A stretch of DNA of 44,164 nucleotides from Candidatus Gottesmanbacteria bacterium. Lineage in GTDB: Bacteria > Patescibacteriota > Microgenomatia > UBA10105 > UBA927. The notes beneath the pieces were generated by a model, which was not told where the DNA came from, did no database searches, and saw only the letters and a list, made by a program, of their open reading frames with translations. A program made the position numbers and the translations under genes. The first letter of the stretch is position 1. Each line of letters starts with the position of its first letter. Shown here one piece after another: positions 8,261 to 16,826 of the stretch. The stretch spans positions 1-44,164 of the forward strand of contig JACRMP010000035.1 in assembly GCA_016214885.1 (NCBI GenBank). The letters are read 5' to 3'.

Positions 8261-8764
8261 ATGTCCAGCAGAAGTTTAAACAAGGTAACGCTCATCGGAA
8301 ACCTGACCAGGGATCCTGAGCTCCGGTATACACCAACGGGTGCCGCTGTGTGTACCATCGGACTGGCAACCAACAGGACATGGGTAACCGATTCGGGTGA
8401 AAAAAAGGAAGAAACTGAGTTCCACCGGGTGGTGGCATGGAACAAGCTTGCAGAACTCTGCAGTCAGCTTCTCGCCAAAGGCCGCAAGGTCTATGTCGAA
8501 GGAAGGCTCCGGACAAGTGCTTGGCAAGCAACCGACGGTTCACAAAGAACCAGCACAGAGATTGTCATAGAAGACATGATCGTGTTAGATTCTAAGAGAC
8601 CGGGTGCGGAAGAGGGCGGAGAGGTGCATACAGCTCCTGTCCAGCCTCCTACAACAGCACCGGCACCAGTCAAGAAAAAAGCAGAAAAAAAGGAAACAAA
8701 AGAGGAAGCTCCTCCGGCAGCAGCGCCTACCGAAGAAGTGAATCCTGATGATATACCATTTTAA
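8261..8764 (+). CDS. ssb: Single-stranded DNA-binding protein
   Basis: 167 aa. The N-terminal OB fold (about 1-110) begins SLNKVTLIGNLTRDPELRYT and includes FHRVVAWNKLAE and GRKVYVEGRLRTSAW. It is followed by a low-complexity Pro/Ala/Lys/Glu linker and the conserved acidic tip DDIPF, which docks partner proteins of replication and repair. It sits between rpsF and rpsR as in most bacteria. Confidence 0.97.
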   Translation: MSSRSLNKVTLIGNLTRDPELRYTPTGAAVCTIGLATNRTWVTDSGEKKEETEFHRVVAWNKLAELCSQLLAKGRKVYVEGRLRTSAWQATDGSQRTSTEIVIEDMIVLDSKRPGAEEGGEVHTAPVQPPTTAPAPVKKKAEKKETKEEAPPAAAPTEEVNPDDIPF

Positions 8765-8774
8765 TTAAACTATT

Positions 8775-9020
8775 ATGATGAAACGCTCAGGAAAATTTGT
8801 ACGAAAGTTAAGACCGGTTCCGACCAATTGTCCGTTTTGTGCGGCCAAGAGTCTGCCGGATTACAAAGATGCAGGTACACTTTCCAAGTATCTTACCGAA
8901 CGCGGTAAGCTGCAGGGAAGAGCGCGCACGGGTCTTTGTGCCAAGCACCAGCGTCGTGTCGAACAAGCGGTTAAACGTTCACGGATAGTCGCGCTTTTGC
9001 CTTTTGTGGTGCGAGCTTGA
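8775..9020 (+). CDS. rpsR: 30S ribosomal protein S18
   Basis: 81 aa, partner of S6. S18 features are DAGTLSKYLTERGKLQGRARTGLCAKHQRRVEQAVKRSR and the end ALLPFV. It carries CPFC (plus a later Cys and His), as in zinc-binding (C+) S18 types. rplI (L9) normally follows in bacteria. Here the next gene is a protease, in keeping with the reported absence of L9 across the Candidate Phyla Radiation. Confidence 0.95.
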   Translation: MMKRSGKFVRKLRPVPTNCPFCAAKSLPDYKDAGTLSKYLTERGKLQGRARTGLCAKHQRRVEQAVKRSRIVALLPFVVRA

Positions 9021-9026
9021 TGTTCA

Positions 9027-10319
9027 ATGAAATCCCTGCCATTTTCTAAAATACGTTCATTCGTCGTTATTGTCGCCCTCCTTATTCTTGCCGGCGGTAT
9101 CGGGTACCAGCTTGGTGAACGGAAAGTTTCCATTGGTCTAGCTGCTGATAAGCGTCCTGTCGTAAATACCGGGGCTCCTGCCGGCACCAGCGTCGATTTT
9201 GGGTTGTTCTGGGACGTATGGGGCAAACTTACCCGTTACTATATAGATCCCCAGGTGATTGATGTGGAGAAGCTCGTGCACGGCGCGGTGACCGGTATGG
9301 TGGCTGCAGTCGGCGATCCGTACACATCCTTTTTCCCGCCGCAGGAGAACAAGCAGTTTAAAGAAGACCTGGGCGGTGCGTTTGAAGGTATCGGCGCTGA
9401 GCTGGGACTCAAAGACGGACGGGTGGTTATCGTTTCTCCGCTCAAGGGAACCCCCGCAGAAGCGGCAGGAGTTAAACCCAATGACATTATTCTGAAGGTC
9501 GATGATGCCGAGACAGCAGGATGGACCGTAGAGCAGGCAGTAAATAAAATCAGAGGACCAAAAGGAACCAAAGTGCGTTTGACGCTTCTTAGTCCCATGG
9601 ATTCCCAGGGACCCCGGGAAGTAAGTATTACCAGAAATACAATTACGGTTCCGTCGGTGACGAGCTGGGTCAAGCCTGTCCGTGAAGTAACCGAAATATC
9701 CGAAGCCACCGAAGCGGCAGGTCTCAGAGCCCGTTCTTCCGATGACCGGATAGCGTACATAAAGCTTACCCGTTTCGGGGATCATACCAATGCAGACTGG
9801 AACAAAGCGGTGGACAACATTGTGGCGTTGGACAAGGACGACAACATTTCCGGATTAGTGCTTGATCTGCGGAATAATCCGGGCGGCTATCTTGACGGCG
9901 CGGTGTATATAGCCAGTGAATTTATGAAAGGCGGCACGGTGGTTTCCCAGGTGAACAGCGACGGCACACGCCAGAATTATCCTACCGATCACAAAGGAAG
10001 ACTTACGAATATGAAAGTAGTGGTGCTGGTAAATAAAGGAAGCGCATCCGCATCAGAAATAGTCGCAGGGGCACTGCGGGACAGCAAGCGCGCTAAACTT
10101 GTCGGGGAAACGACATTCGGCAAAGGTACGGTACAGACACCGTTCGACTTAAACGGTGGCAGCAGCGTACATATTACGACGGGTAAATGGCTACTGCCCG
10201 GAGGGAGCTCCATAAGCCAGACAGGATTAACGCCTGATTTTACCGTCATGCAAGATGGGAGCGTTTCCGCCACGGCGGATGCCCAGCTGTCAAAAGCGAT
10301 AGAACTTCTTGTGCAGTAA
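9027..10319 (+). CDS. S41-family C-terminal processing protease (Ctp)
   Basis: 430 aa. An N-terminal membrane anchor (about 11-28, VVIVALLILAGGIGYQLG) exports the enzyme to the outer face of the membrane. A PDZ domain follows (about 110-200, GIGAELGLKDGRVVIVSP, then AGVKPNDIILKVDD), then the S41 catalytic core. S341 in KGSASASEI and K366 in FGKGTVQ form the Ser-Lys dyad seen in Prc/CtpA. The protein is complete. It lies 6 bp after rpsR and may be cotranscribed. The htrA-type gene behind it has its own promoter, so the two exported proteases are adjacent but separately controlled. Confidence 0.95.
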   Translation: MKSLPFSKIRSFVVIVALLILAGGIGYQLGERKVSIGLAADKRPVVNTGAPAGTSVDFGLFWDVWGKLTRYYIDPQVIDVEKLVHGAVTGMVAAVGDPYTSFFPPQENKQFKEDLGGAFEGIGAELGLKDGRVVIVSPLKGTPAEAAGVKPNDIILKVDDAETAGWTVEQAVNKIRGPKGTKVRLTLLSPMDSQGPREVSITRNTITVPSVTSWVKPVREVTEISEATEAAGLRARSSDDRIAYIKLTRFGDHTNADWNKAVDNIVALDKDDNISGLVLDLRNNPGGYLDGAVYIASEFMKGGTVVSQVNSDGTRQNYPTDHKGRLTNMKVVVLVNKGSASASEIVAGALRDSKRAKLVGETTFGKGTVQTPFDLNGGSSVHITTGKWLLPGGSSISQTGLTPDFTVMQDGSVSATADAQLSKAIELLVQ

Positions 10320-10344
10320 TTATTTGACCGGGCAGAAGTCTGTT

Positions 10345-10373
10345 TTGTCAAAAATCATAACCTGTCGTATACT
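10345..10373 (+). promoter_or_regulatory. Promoter of the HtrA-like protease gene
   Basis: TTGTCA (10345-10350), a 17-nt spacer, TATACT (10368-10373). The ATG at 10383 is 9 nt past the -10 box, leaving at most a leader of 2-3 nt. Confidence 0.65.
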
Positions 10374-10382
10374 ATTTCCGGT

Positions 10383-11537
10383 ATGAAACTTCAACGGATA
10401 CTGATACTTACCGCGTTGGCATTACTTCTCATCGGGGGTACTGTCTCTACCGGAATACTTGGTCTGAACTGGCAGTACGTCAATCAACTCCTCAAGATGC
10501 CGAAGGGTACTACCGGAATAACGATTCCTACCGACAAGATAAAAGTGGTAGAAGAGGAAAATGTCATCACCGGTGTGGTTGAACGTGTTTCACCGTCAGT
10601 TGTTACCGTGGGGATACAGCAAACCCGGTCGGTGGGTGACATATTCGAGTTTAATCCGTTTAATCCGTCAGAAAATTCTCCCCGCCGGAGTACTATCGAG
10701 CAGGATATCGGCAGCGGGTTTGTCATCACTACCGATGGCTTGATCGTGACTAATAAGCACGTAGTCTCCGTTCCCAATGCCAAATACCGGGTGATGACCA
10801 AGGACAACAAAACCTATGACGTGGTGAAGATCTACCGTGATCCCGATAATGATCTGGCGATTGTCAAAATTAACCCGTCTGGTGAAGTGCTTAAGCCCAT
10901 CGAGATGGGCGATTCAGATAAGCTGAAGGTCGGACAGATGGCAATTGCCATAGGTACGGCTTTGGGTGAGTTCCGTAATACGGTAACGGTAGGGGTTATT
11001 TCTGGTGTCGGTCGCGGGATAACGGCGGGCGGCCCCTTTGACGGGGGAGCCGAAAAACTTGATAACGTGATTCAGACCGATGCGGCCATCAATCCCGGCA
11101 ATTCCGGAGGGCCGTTGCTTAACTCTGCAGGGCAGGTAATCGGTGTAAACACAGCTGTCTCTGCCGAAGGGCAGGGTATTGGCTTTGCGCTTCCCATAAA
11201 TGTCGTTAAAGAAGCAGTAAATAACTTCAACACCACCGGTCAGTTCAACCGCCCGTTTATGGGGGTAGAGTACCGTATGGTGACGCGTCAGATCGCCGTG
11301 TTAAACGAAATTCCGGAAGGGGCGTATATTATGGATGTCGTAGGTAACAGTCCTGCAGAGCGTGCAGGTATTGAGCCTGAGGACATCATTACAAAAATTG
11401 CAGGGGAAAAGGTGACGGAATCCAATGATCTTGCTCGCATTGTGGGCAAGAAAAAAGTGGGTGACAGGATCGCAATAACGGTCTGGAGGAATGAAAAAGA
11501 AGTAGAGCTCACTCTTACCCTAGGTACGCAGGAGTAA
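10383..11537 (+). CDS. HtrA/DegP-like serine protease
   Basis: 384 aa. An N-terminal signal anchor (about 6-27) is followed by a linker, a trypsin-like domain with the triad H126 (VTNKHVV), D157 (DNDLAIVKI) and S241 (NPGNSGGPLLN), and a single C-terminal PDZ domain (about 285-380). One PDZ domain plus a membrane anchor is the DegS/HtrA layout used for surface protein quality control. It is convergent with prfA, with only 3 bp between the stops and no terminator hairpin. Confidence 0.96.
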   Translation: MKLQRILILTALALLLIGGTVSTGILGLNWQYVNQLLKMPKGTTGITIPTDKIKVVEEENVITGVVERVSPSVVTVGIQQTRSVGDIFEFNPFNPSENSPRRSTIEQDIGSGFVITTDGLIVTNKHVVSVPNAKYRVMTKDNKTYDVVKIYRDPDNDLAIVKINPSGEVLKPIEMGDSDKLKVGQMAIAIGTALGEFRNTVTVGVISGVGRGITAGGPFDGGAEKLDNVIQTDAAINPGNSGGPLLNSAGQVIGVNTAVSAEGQGIGFALPINVVKEAVNNFNTTGQFNRPFMGVEYRMVTRQIAVLNEIPEGAYIMDVVGNSPAERAGIEPEDIITKIAGEKVTESNDLARIVGKKKVGDRIAITVWRNEKEVELTLTLGTQE

Positions 11538-11540
11538 TCC

Positions 11541-12239
11541 TTAGACGGGGGTTGCAAGCATTGCTTCAGTTATTTTTTGCATTTTTCCGTCGATGATGTC
11601 TTCAAGATTGTGCCACGATTTATTTATCCGGTGGTCGGTGACCCGATTCTGGGGGAAGTTGTATGTGCGGATTTTTTCACTCCGCATGCCGCGCCCGATG
11701 ATGGATCGCTGATCACTCATGGATTGCTCCCGGGCGAGGAGCTCCCGTTCCCAGAGACGCGCCCGCAGCATAGAAAGGGCGACTTGCCTGTTCTGATACT
11801 GGTCACGTTCTGTCTGGCACTGGACGACCACTCCTGTCGGTTTGTGGCGCAAGCGCACCGCAGAGCTTACTTTGTTGACGTTTTGGCCGCCTTTGCCGCC
11901 AGCACGGTAAAAATCCCATTCGATATCTTCCGGTTTTATATATACTTCGTTTTCCGGTATCTCCGGGAGCACCGCAATGGTTGCGGTAGATGTGTGGATC
12001 CTTCCGTGCCGTTCGGTGGAGGGTGTCCGTTGTACCCTGTGGGTGCCTGCTTCGTATTGGAGCTTGGTAAACGCATCCGTGCCTTTGATACGGATGGTCA
12101 GCTCATCGAGCTGTTCTACTTTCCAGCCCAGAAACCCTGCATAGCGCGCATACATGCGCATCAGATCGGCAGCCCACAGTTTGGCCTCTTCGCCGCCCGG
12201 ACCTGCCCTGAACTCAAGAATAGCTACATCGGTTTTCAT
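11541..12239 (-). CDS. prfA: Peptide chain release factor 1 lacking domain 1
   Basis: 232 aa against about 360 in normal RF1. The part corresponding to E. coli residues 1 to ~105 (domain 1, which contacts L11 and RF3) is absent. The core is intact: [19 protein letters not shown], the codon-reading region [18 protein letters not shown] (PST in place of the usual PAT of RF1), [11 protein letters not shown] with the catalytic GGQ, and the end [14 protein letters not shown]. The PxT-type loop and the rpmE neighbour argue for RF1 over RF2, RF-H or ArfB. The ATG directly follows the T-tract of a strong terminator hairpin, so no room is left for domain 1 or a normal ribosome site. Confidence 0.92.
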   Translation of the reverse strand: MKTDVAILEFRAGPGGEEAKLWAADLMRMYARYAGFLGWKVEQLDELTIRIKGTDAFTKLQYEAGTHRVQRTPSTERHGRIHTSTATIAVLPEIPENEVYIKPEDIEWDFYRAGGKGGQNVNKVSSAVRLRHKPTGVVVQCQTERDQYQNRQVALSMLRARLWERELLAREQSMSDQRSIIGRGMRSEKIRTYNFPQNRVTDHRINKSWHNLEDIIDGKMQKITEAMLATPV

Positions 12240-12305
12240 AAAAAAAGCCTGAAGGACTCTGCATAAAGTTTAGCATACTAAACGTTATGCACAGCGCTCC
12301 AGGCT
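12240..12305 (-). terminator. Strong hairpin terminator between rpmE and prfA
   Basis: On the minus strand a long hairpin is built from AGCCTG/CAGGCT at the base, GCATAA/TTATGC in the middle and GTTTAG/CTAAAC with a 4-nt loop at the top. It is followed by seven T (12246-12240) and then, without any gap, by the ATG of prfA. On the plus strand no T-tract follows, so it should act only on transcripts leaving rpmE. Confidence 0.8.
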
Positions 12306-12310
12306 CTCGA

Positions 12311-12610
12311 CTACTTCAATCCCATCAACATTTCCTTTAGCGATTTCGGCGCGGTATCGGAAGCACTCATCTGCTTTTTCTTTTTCTTGGATACGTAGCC
12401 GCTTGCGGCTGCTTTCTGCTGTTTGGTCTGGAACCGTTCGACGCGTCCCATGGTATCGACAAAGCGCATTTCACCGGTGAAGAACGGGTGGCACTTGCCG
12501 CAGATTTCCACCTGAATTTTATCCTTGGTGGCTCCCACGGTAAACGTGTTGCCGCAGGCACACGAAACAACCGCGTTTGCAAACCACTTTGGATGGATAT
12601 CGGATTTCAT
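12311..12610 (-). CDS. rpmE: 50S ribosomal protein L31
   Basis: 99 aa, longer than the usual ~70 because of a Lys-rich C-terminal tail ([13 protein letters not shown]). The start MKSDIHPKW and the four-cysteine zinc site (CACG, then [10 protein letters not shown]) mark the zinc-containing L31 type. A promoter (12648-12620) precedes it with the -10 box 9 nt from the ATG. It is followed by a strong terminator and then prfA; rpmE and prfA are neighbours in many bacteria. Confidence 0.96.
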   Translation of the reverse strand: MKSDIHPKWFANAVVSCACGNTFTVGATKDKIQVEICGKCHPFFTGEMRFVDTMGRVERFQTKQQKAAASGYVSKKKKKQMSASDTAPKSLKEMLMGLK

Positions 12611-12619
12611 AAGAGGTTT

Positions 12620-12648
12620 ATTATAGCATCTATTTCTTTGCGTGTCGA
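12620..12648 (-). promoter_or_regulatory. Promoter of rpmE
   Basis: Minus strand TCGACA (12648-12643), a 17-nt spacer, perfect TATAAT (12625-12620), then the ATG at 12610 after 9 nt. It overlaps the 3' end of the upstream transporter gene. Confidence 0.7.
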
Positions 12649-13577
12649 CGGCTGGAGTTGTGGCTGGGGTGTCTGGCTCTTTTTTGCTCAGCTAAATACA
12701 CGCCTACGGTAATAACGAGGCCGCCGGCGATATATGATGGGGTAATGGCCTCTTTAAGCCAAAGGACAGCCAATATAGCTGCCCAGAGAGGTTGGAGATG
12801 CTGGTACAAGGCGGATTCCGATACTTCGATGGTTTTTATAGCAATATTCCGTATCGTGTAGGCTACAATTCCCGAAAGCAGCGCCATGTAGAGGACTCCC
12901 AAGTGCGCCTGCCATGGAGCAGTGACGATGGTGAACCAGGCTTCTTCCGGAGTGGTAATAAGGAACAGAAGCGGCAGAAAAACAACAAATCCTACGACAA
13001 ATTGCGTTTGGGCGACTAGTGTGGCGTTTATTCCCTTTTTCATGGCTTCTTTGCTTAGTAACGCTCCTACAATATCAGTGATAACAGCCAACAGCATCAG
13101 TCCGTTGCCTTCCAGTTTTCCTAATGTGTCTGCATGCCCGTTGAGGATAAGGGGACCCACAACGGTAAGGAGCGTTCCTAAAATAGCAATGGTAATGCCT
13201 ATTTTTTCGTTTCTCCCAATGCGGTCGCGGAAAAACAAAACGCCTCCGAGGATAAGAAATAGCGGGCCCGCTGCTGTTATAAGACTTCCGGATAGTGCAG
13301 TTGTTTTATCGAGAGCCTCAAAAAAAAGAAATAGTGAGAGAGGCGCTGAAATAAATCCGGTTATGAGCACAAGCCACTGATCGGATGCTTTTACGGGCAG
13401 CTTTGCTCGCGAAAATGCCAGATAGGGAAGGGCAATGAGCGTACTTATGGCGAACCGGTAGGTGAGAAACAGCCAGGGGTCAAACCACTGCAGTGTGTTT
13501 TTTACAATCGGGCTGGCAGCTCCCCATATCAGGGAAACGAGCAGAAGATACAAAGCAGCAGTGGTGCGGCGATTCAT
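12630..13577 (-). CDS. EamA/DMT-family membrane transporter
   Basis: 315 aa with about ten transmembrane helices in two EamA repeats; each half begins with the typical short hydrophobic pattern ([18 protein letters not shown] at the N-terminus; [19 protein letters not shown] in the second half). The family moves metabolites or amino acids across the inner membrane, and the substrate cannot be read from sequence. It lies downstream of hisS on the same strand, but a small hairpin with a T-tract (13659-13630) lies between them, so coupling to histidine metabolism is possible but not shown. Confidence 0.9.
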   Translation of the reverse strand: MNRRTTAALYLLLVSLIWGAASPIVKNTLQWFDPWLFLTYRFAISTLIALPYLAFSRAKLPVKASDQWLVLITGFISAPLSLFLFFEALDKTTALSGSLITAAGPLFLILGGVLFFRDRIGRNEKIGITIAILGTLLTVVGPLILNGHADTLGKLEGNGLMLLAVITDIVGALLSKEAMKKGINATLVAQTQFVVGFVVFLPLLFLITTPEEAWFTIVTAPWQAHLGVLYMALLSGIVAYTIRNIAIKTIEVSESALYQHLQPLWAAILAVLWLKEAITPSYIAGGLVITVGVYLAEQKRARHPSHNSSRRHAKK

Positions 13578-13629
13578 AATAACAAAGGATATATCTACGG
13601 TAGCGTATTTGACGGTTCGGGGGAAGGAG

Positions 13630-13659
13630 AAAAAAATCAGCAGTCAGCACAATAGACTG
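13630..13659 (-). terminator. Probable terminator after hisS
   Basis: Minus strand CAGTC/GACTG stem (13659-13655 with 13645-13641), a 9-nt loop, then a run of seven T at 13636-13630. The stem is only 5 bp, so termination may be partial. Confidence 0.45.
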
Positions 13660-13691
13660 GAAAAATTCTACAGGGCATTTATGGGAGAAAA

Positions 13692-13872
13692 TTACGAAGC
13701 AGCAAATAACCGGGCCAGGTCGGCAACCGCCACGGTTTTTTGTTCCTTTGTTTTCATGTTTTTAAGGTTTACTGTTCCTTTGGCAGCCTCCTCCGGTCCC
13801 TGGATTATCACAAACGGAATGCCGGTTTTGTCTGCGTATTTAAGCTGTTTTTCCAACTTATCGGAAGCGTTT
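13692..13872 (-). pseudogene. hisS: hisS 3' segment in a shifted frame (anticodon-binding domain)
   Basis: This frame continues histidyl-tRNA synthetase after the upstream frame ends in a premature stop at 13860-13858. It encodes ASDKLEKQLKYADKTGIP, then VIIQGPEEAAKGTVNLKNMK and the end VADLARLF, which are the strands and helices of the C-terminal anticodon-binding domain. Joining the frames near the AAA at 13872-13870 (CTC-AAA-CGC; omit one A) restores a continuous domain, VTIFNAELNASDKLEKQ. The lesion is therefore one extra base. It may be a sequencing or assembly error, a real mutation, or (least likely) a +1 recoding site. Confidence 0.75.
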
Positions 13873-14841
13873 GAGCTCAGCATTAAAAATAGTGACAAGC
13901 ACCTGTCCTGCGACCGGGAGCGCCGGTACAAGGCCCATAATTTCTGCAGCCTCGAGCGTGCGGTCAAATCCCACGGCAAATCCCGTGCCGCCGATGTCGC
14001 GGCCTGCGAATTTTTCTAAGAGTCCGTCATAGCGTTCGCCACCCAGTACCGACATGTTGTATCCCGCATCCGGTATCTCTACTTCCCAGATGGGTCCCAT
14101 GGAATAGGAGAATGAACGGGCGATAGTGGGATCGAACGCATACCAGTCGTCAGGGAACCCGTAGTCTTTAAGGTACTTAAGGATGATAGTAAGTTCCTCA
14201 TTGGGCTGGAGGTTTTTTACGTAGGACAAGTATTCCTTGGCCTGGGCAAGGCTTATCCCTTTTTTCTCCATCTCAGCTAACACGCCGTCATCGCCGATTT
14301 TTTTGATTTTGTCGATCGATACGATCGCATCGTAGGGTATATCGCGGAACAGCGCCCGGGAGTTGATGCGGACGAGTGCGTTTTTAAAGCCAAGCTGTTT
14401 ATATATTTCGAGAGAAAGGGCGATTGTTTCTGCATCGGCATCAGGAGTTTTTACCCCGAAAATATCCGCATCGGCCTGGGTGAATTCACGATAGCGCCCT
14501 TTTTGCGGCTTCTCCGCGCGGAAGGCCGGCTGAATCTGGTAGCGCTTAAAGGGGAATGTCAGCTGGTTCTGGTACTGCGCTACGACACGGCAGGTGGGGA
14601 CGGTTTGGTCGTACCGGAGTGCGACATCCCGTTCACCCTGATCCTTGAATTTAAAAAATAATTTTTCGTCTTCTCCGATTGCCCCTACGAATATTTCGAG
14701 CGGTTCAAGGGTGGGGGTCTCCAGCGGCGCAAAGCCCCAGGAGCTGAATATGCCTGCAAGTTTATCTCTAAGCCACTTCCGTTTTGCTGCCTCAGGGGGC
14801 AGAAAATCGCGGAAACCTTTTAACGGCAATATTGTATTCAT
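13858..14841 (-). CDS. hisS: Histidyl-tRNA synthetase, main part (frameshifted near 3' end)
   Basis: Class II synthetase charging tRNA-His. 327 aa are in this frame; the whole enzyme spans 13692-14841 across a one-base frameshift. Motif 1 is near the N-terminus (PLKGFRDFLPPEAAKRKWL), motif 2 is FRAEKPQKGRYREFTQADAD, and motif 3 with the histidine-binding GGERYDGLLEKF lies near 265-290, with VGFDRTLEA after it. The start at 14841 has a strong ribosome site (AAGGAGG) and lies 50 bp after hisE with no terminator between. hisS thus appears to be the last gene of the T-box-controlled histidine operon. Confidence 0.93.
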   Translation of the reverse strand: MNTILPLKGFRDFLPPEAAKRKWLRDKLAGIFSSWGFAPLETPTLEPLEIFVGAIGEDEKLFFKFKDQGERDVALRYDQTVPTCRVVAQYQNQLTFPFKRYQIQPAFRAEKPQKGRYREFTQADADIFGVKTPDADAETIALSLEIYKQLGFKNALVRINSRALFRDIPYDAIVSIDKIKKIGDDGVLAEMEKKGISLAQAKEYLSYVKNLQPNEELTIILKYLKDYGFPDDWYAFDPTIARSFSYSMGPIWEVEIPDAGYNMSVLGGERYDGLLEKFAGRDIGGTGFAVGFDRTLEAAEIMGLVPALPVAGQVLVTIFNAELKRFR

Positions 14842-14891
14842 AAATCCTCCTTAATCGTAGCAGTCAGCCACGTCCCTCACAATAGTGAACT

Positions 14892-15164
14892 TCACCTTTT
14901 TCGTTTTTCCAGTTCTCTGTACATATCATCCGGGGTGACACCCAAAGCCGCCCACAAAACGACGGAGTGAAACAATAAATCGGTAAACTCCTCAATGCTT
15001 CGCTGTCGGTCAGTGTTTTTGGCGGCGATGACTACTTCGGTCGCTTCCTCACCAATTTTCTGTATTAGCCGGTCGCGGTTTGCCAAGAGGGAGACAACGT
15101 ATGATCCCTCAGGGTTGGTTTCCTGCTGTTTTTTTATCATTGCATAAAGTTCATCAATGGTCAT
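14892..15164 (-). CDS. hisE: Phosphoribosyl-ATP pyrophosphohydrolase
   Basis: Second step of histidine synthesis (PR-ATP to PR-AMP plus PPi). 90 aa from the ATG at 15164, chosen because GAAAGGAG precedes it and because it overlaps the hisI stop as ATGA. Family marks are RDRLIQKIGEEATEVVIAAK, an acidic helix that binds Mg, and EEFTDLLFHSVVLWAALGV. It is a separate gene rather than a hisIE fusion. Confidence 0.95.
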   Translation of the reverse strand: MTIDELYAMIKKQQETNPEGSYVVSLLANRDRLIQKIGEEATEVVIAAKNTDRQRSIEEFTDLLFHSVVLWAALGVTPDDMYRELEKRKR

Positions 15165-15457
15165 ATATTCTCCTTTCGGTAAAAGCACGATGTATTGCCC
15201 GTGTGACATGTTGCCCCTTTGGGATCCACCCGGATAAGATAGGCATCATTATCACAATCACAGAACATATCTATCACCCGAAGAGTATTACCTGATGTTT
15301 CTCCCTTTTTCCAAAGCCGGTTTTTTGACCGGCTCCAGAACCATACCCGTCGGGTTTGTTTTGTTTTTGCGAGTGCCTCCTCATTCATGTATCCCAGCAT
15401 GAGGACGTCACCGGTTATATTATTCTGGATGACTGCAGGAACAAGGGTAGTTTTCAT
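15161..15457 (-). CDS. hisI: Phosphoribosyl-AMP cyclohydrolase
   Basis: Third step of the pathway, opening the adenine ring of PR-AMP. 98 aa. Conserved parts are VLMLGYMNEEALAKT, VWFWSRSKNRLWKKGETSGN and the metal-binding CDCDNDAYLIRVDPKGATCH followed by TGNTSCF. The three cysteines of the zinc site are present. The gene overlaps hisF (ATGA) upstream and hisE (ATGA) downstream and has a GGAGGGATGT ribosome site. Confidence 0.96.
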   Translation of the reverse strand: MKTTLVPAVIQNNITGDVLMLGYMNEEALAKTKQTRRVWFWSRSKNRLWKKGETSGNTLRVIDMFCDCDNDAYLIRVDPKGATCHTGNTSCFYRKENI

Positions 15458-16218
15458 ACATCCCTCCGTATAGAAATATTCTGCTCGGACAAATACCGTT
15501 TGAGTTCCGGTATTGATAGGTCTCCGAAGTGGAACAGTGATGCCGCAAGTGCGGCATCTGCTTCGCCTGTTTGGAAAACATCCGCGAAATCCTGCATGGA
15601 TCCCGCGCCGCCCGATGCGATAACTGGTACAGATACTGCCCTGGACACCGTGCGGGTGAGTTCCAGGTTAAATCCTTTTTTGGTTCCGTCCATATCGATA
15701 CTGGTCAGCAATATTTCTCCCGCTCCGCGGCGTACGGCTTCTTTTGCCCAGTCGACGGCAGAGAGGCCCGAATCTAATGTCCCGCCGTTTATGAATGCGT
15801 TCCAGCGGTTAGGAGCGACTTTTTTGGCGTCCAGCGACAATACGACACATTGGCTGCCGAATGCGTTGGCACACTCGGTGATGAGAGCGGGATTTGTTAC
15901 CGCGCCGGTGTTTACGGATACCTTGTCTGCTCCTGCCCGCAGGATCAGCTGCATGTCAGATACGCTTCGTATACCACCGCCCACAGAAAACGGTATATTC
16001 ACTTCTTTGGCTGTTTTTGCCACAACATTCAATAAAATCGGTCTGTTTTTTACCGTAGCGGTAATATCTAGAAATACAAGCTCATCCGCTTCATTGTCGC
16101 TGTATTGTTTGGCAAGTTGCACGGGATCTCCCGCGTCACGGAACGAAACAAACTGAATACCCTTTACTACTTTGCCTTCTGTCATATCAAGACAGGGGAT
16201 AATGCGCTTTGTTGTCAT
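15454..16218 (-). CDS. hisF: Imidazole glycerol phosphate synthase, cyclase subunit
   Basis: 254 aa TIM barrel that uses ammonia from HisH to make imidazole glycerol phosphate and AICAR. The acid/base pair D11 (IPCLDMTEGKVVKG) and D130 (VVLSLDAKKV) are both present. Phosphate-binding loops are SVGGGIRS and IASGGAGS. hisH lies upstream with an ATGA overlap. hisA, the closely related isomerase that usually sits beside hisF, is absent from the cluster. Confidence 0.97.
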   Translation of the reverse strand: MTTKRIIPCLDMTEGKVVKGIQFVSFRDAGDPVQLAKQYSDNEADELVFLDITATVKNRPILLNVVAKTAKEVNIPFSVGGGIRSVSDMQLILRAGADKVSVNTGAVTNPALITECANAFGSQCVVLSLDAKKVAPNRWNAFINGGTLDSGLSAVDWAKEAVRRGAGEILLTSIDMDGTKKGFNLELTRTVSRAVSVPVIASGGAGSMQDFADVFQTGEADAALAASLFHFGDLSIPELKRYLSEQNISIRRDV

Positions 16219-16826
16219 AAAATCTCCTTTATAAAATTTGTTAATAATATTCTTCCGGCTGTACTGCTTTTTTCCGGGTGAAACTGTGTCGCGAATATAT
16301 TTTTATAGGCGACGGCGCTGGTAAATGTACAGCCGTATTGTGTGGTGGCCGCTATTATTTCCGGGTCTGTCGGCTCGGGATAGTAGCTGTTCACAAAATA
16401 AAACTCGCTGTTTGGAATGCCGTTAAACAACCGGACGGCTTGCGGGTTTTGTGTACTAACGGTTACCGTATTCCATCCAATCTGCGGCACTTTGTTTTGC
16501 GCCCCGAATTTCACAACTTTCCCTTTGAGTACGCCGAGACACGGAGTATCCGCTTCTTCGCTGTATTCAAAAAGTAACTGCAATCCCAGACAAAATCCGA
16601 TAAACGGTACACCTTGCTGTATCCGGTTCCGGATCACGGTGTCTAAGCCGCGTGCTTTCAGATTTTGCATGCCAACTCCCGCCGCCCCCACTCCGGGCAG
16701 CAGGAGGGTGGCGGCGGACCCGACAACAACAGGATCACTACTTACAGCGCAAGAGACACCGAGCGACTCAAATGTGTTGAGAACGCTCCCTATGTTTCCT
16801 AATCCGTAATCAATGATGGTTATCAT
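16215..16826 (-). CDS. hisH: Imidazole glycerol phosphate synthase, glutaminase subunit
   Basis: 203 aa class I glutamine amidotransferase supplying ammonia to HisF. The catalytic triad is visible: C79 in GFCLGLQLLFE, H183 and E185 in TQFHPEKS. The oxyanion motif LPGVGAAGVGM is present. The start at 16826 (MITIIDYGLGNIGSV) has AAAGGAG upstream and overlaps the hisB stop as ATGA; the longer frame to 16913 is an overlap artefact. Confidence 0.96.
   Translation of the reverse strand: MITIIDYGLGNIGSVLNTFESLGVSCAVSSDPVVVGSAATLLLPGVGAAGVGMQNLKARGLDTVIRNRIQQGVPFIGFCLGLQLLFEYSEEADTPCLGVLKGKVVKFGAQNKVPQIGWNTVTVSTQNPQAVRLFNGIPNSEFYFVNSYYPEPTDPEIIAATTQYGCTFTSAVAYKNIFATQFHPEKSSTAGRILLTNFIKEIL

Noticed and set aside
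11541-12239. Interpretation of the short release factor as RF-H or ArfB
   Set aside because: It keeps the full RF1 codon-recognition domain with a PxT-type loop and lies beside rpmE like normal prfA; there is no RtcB partner as for RF-H.
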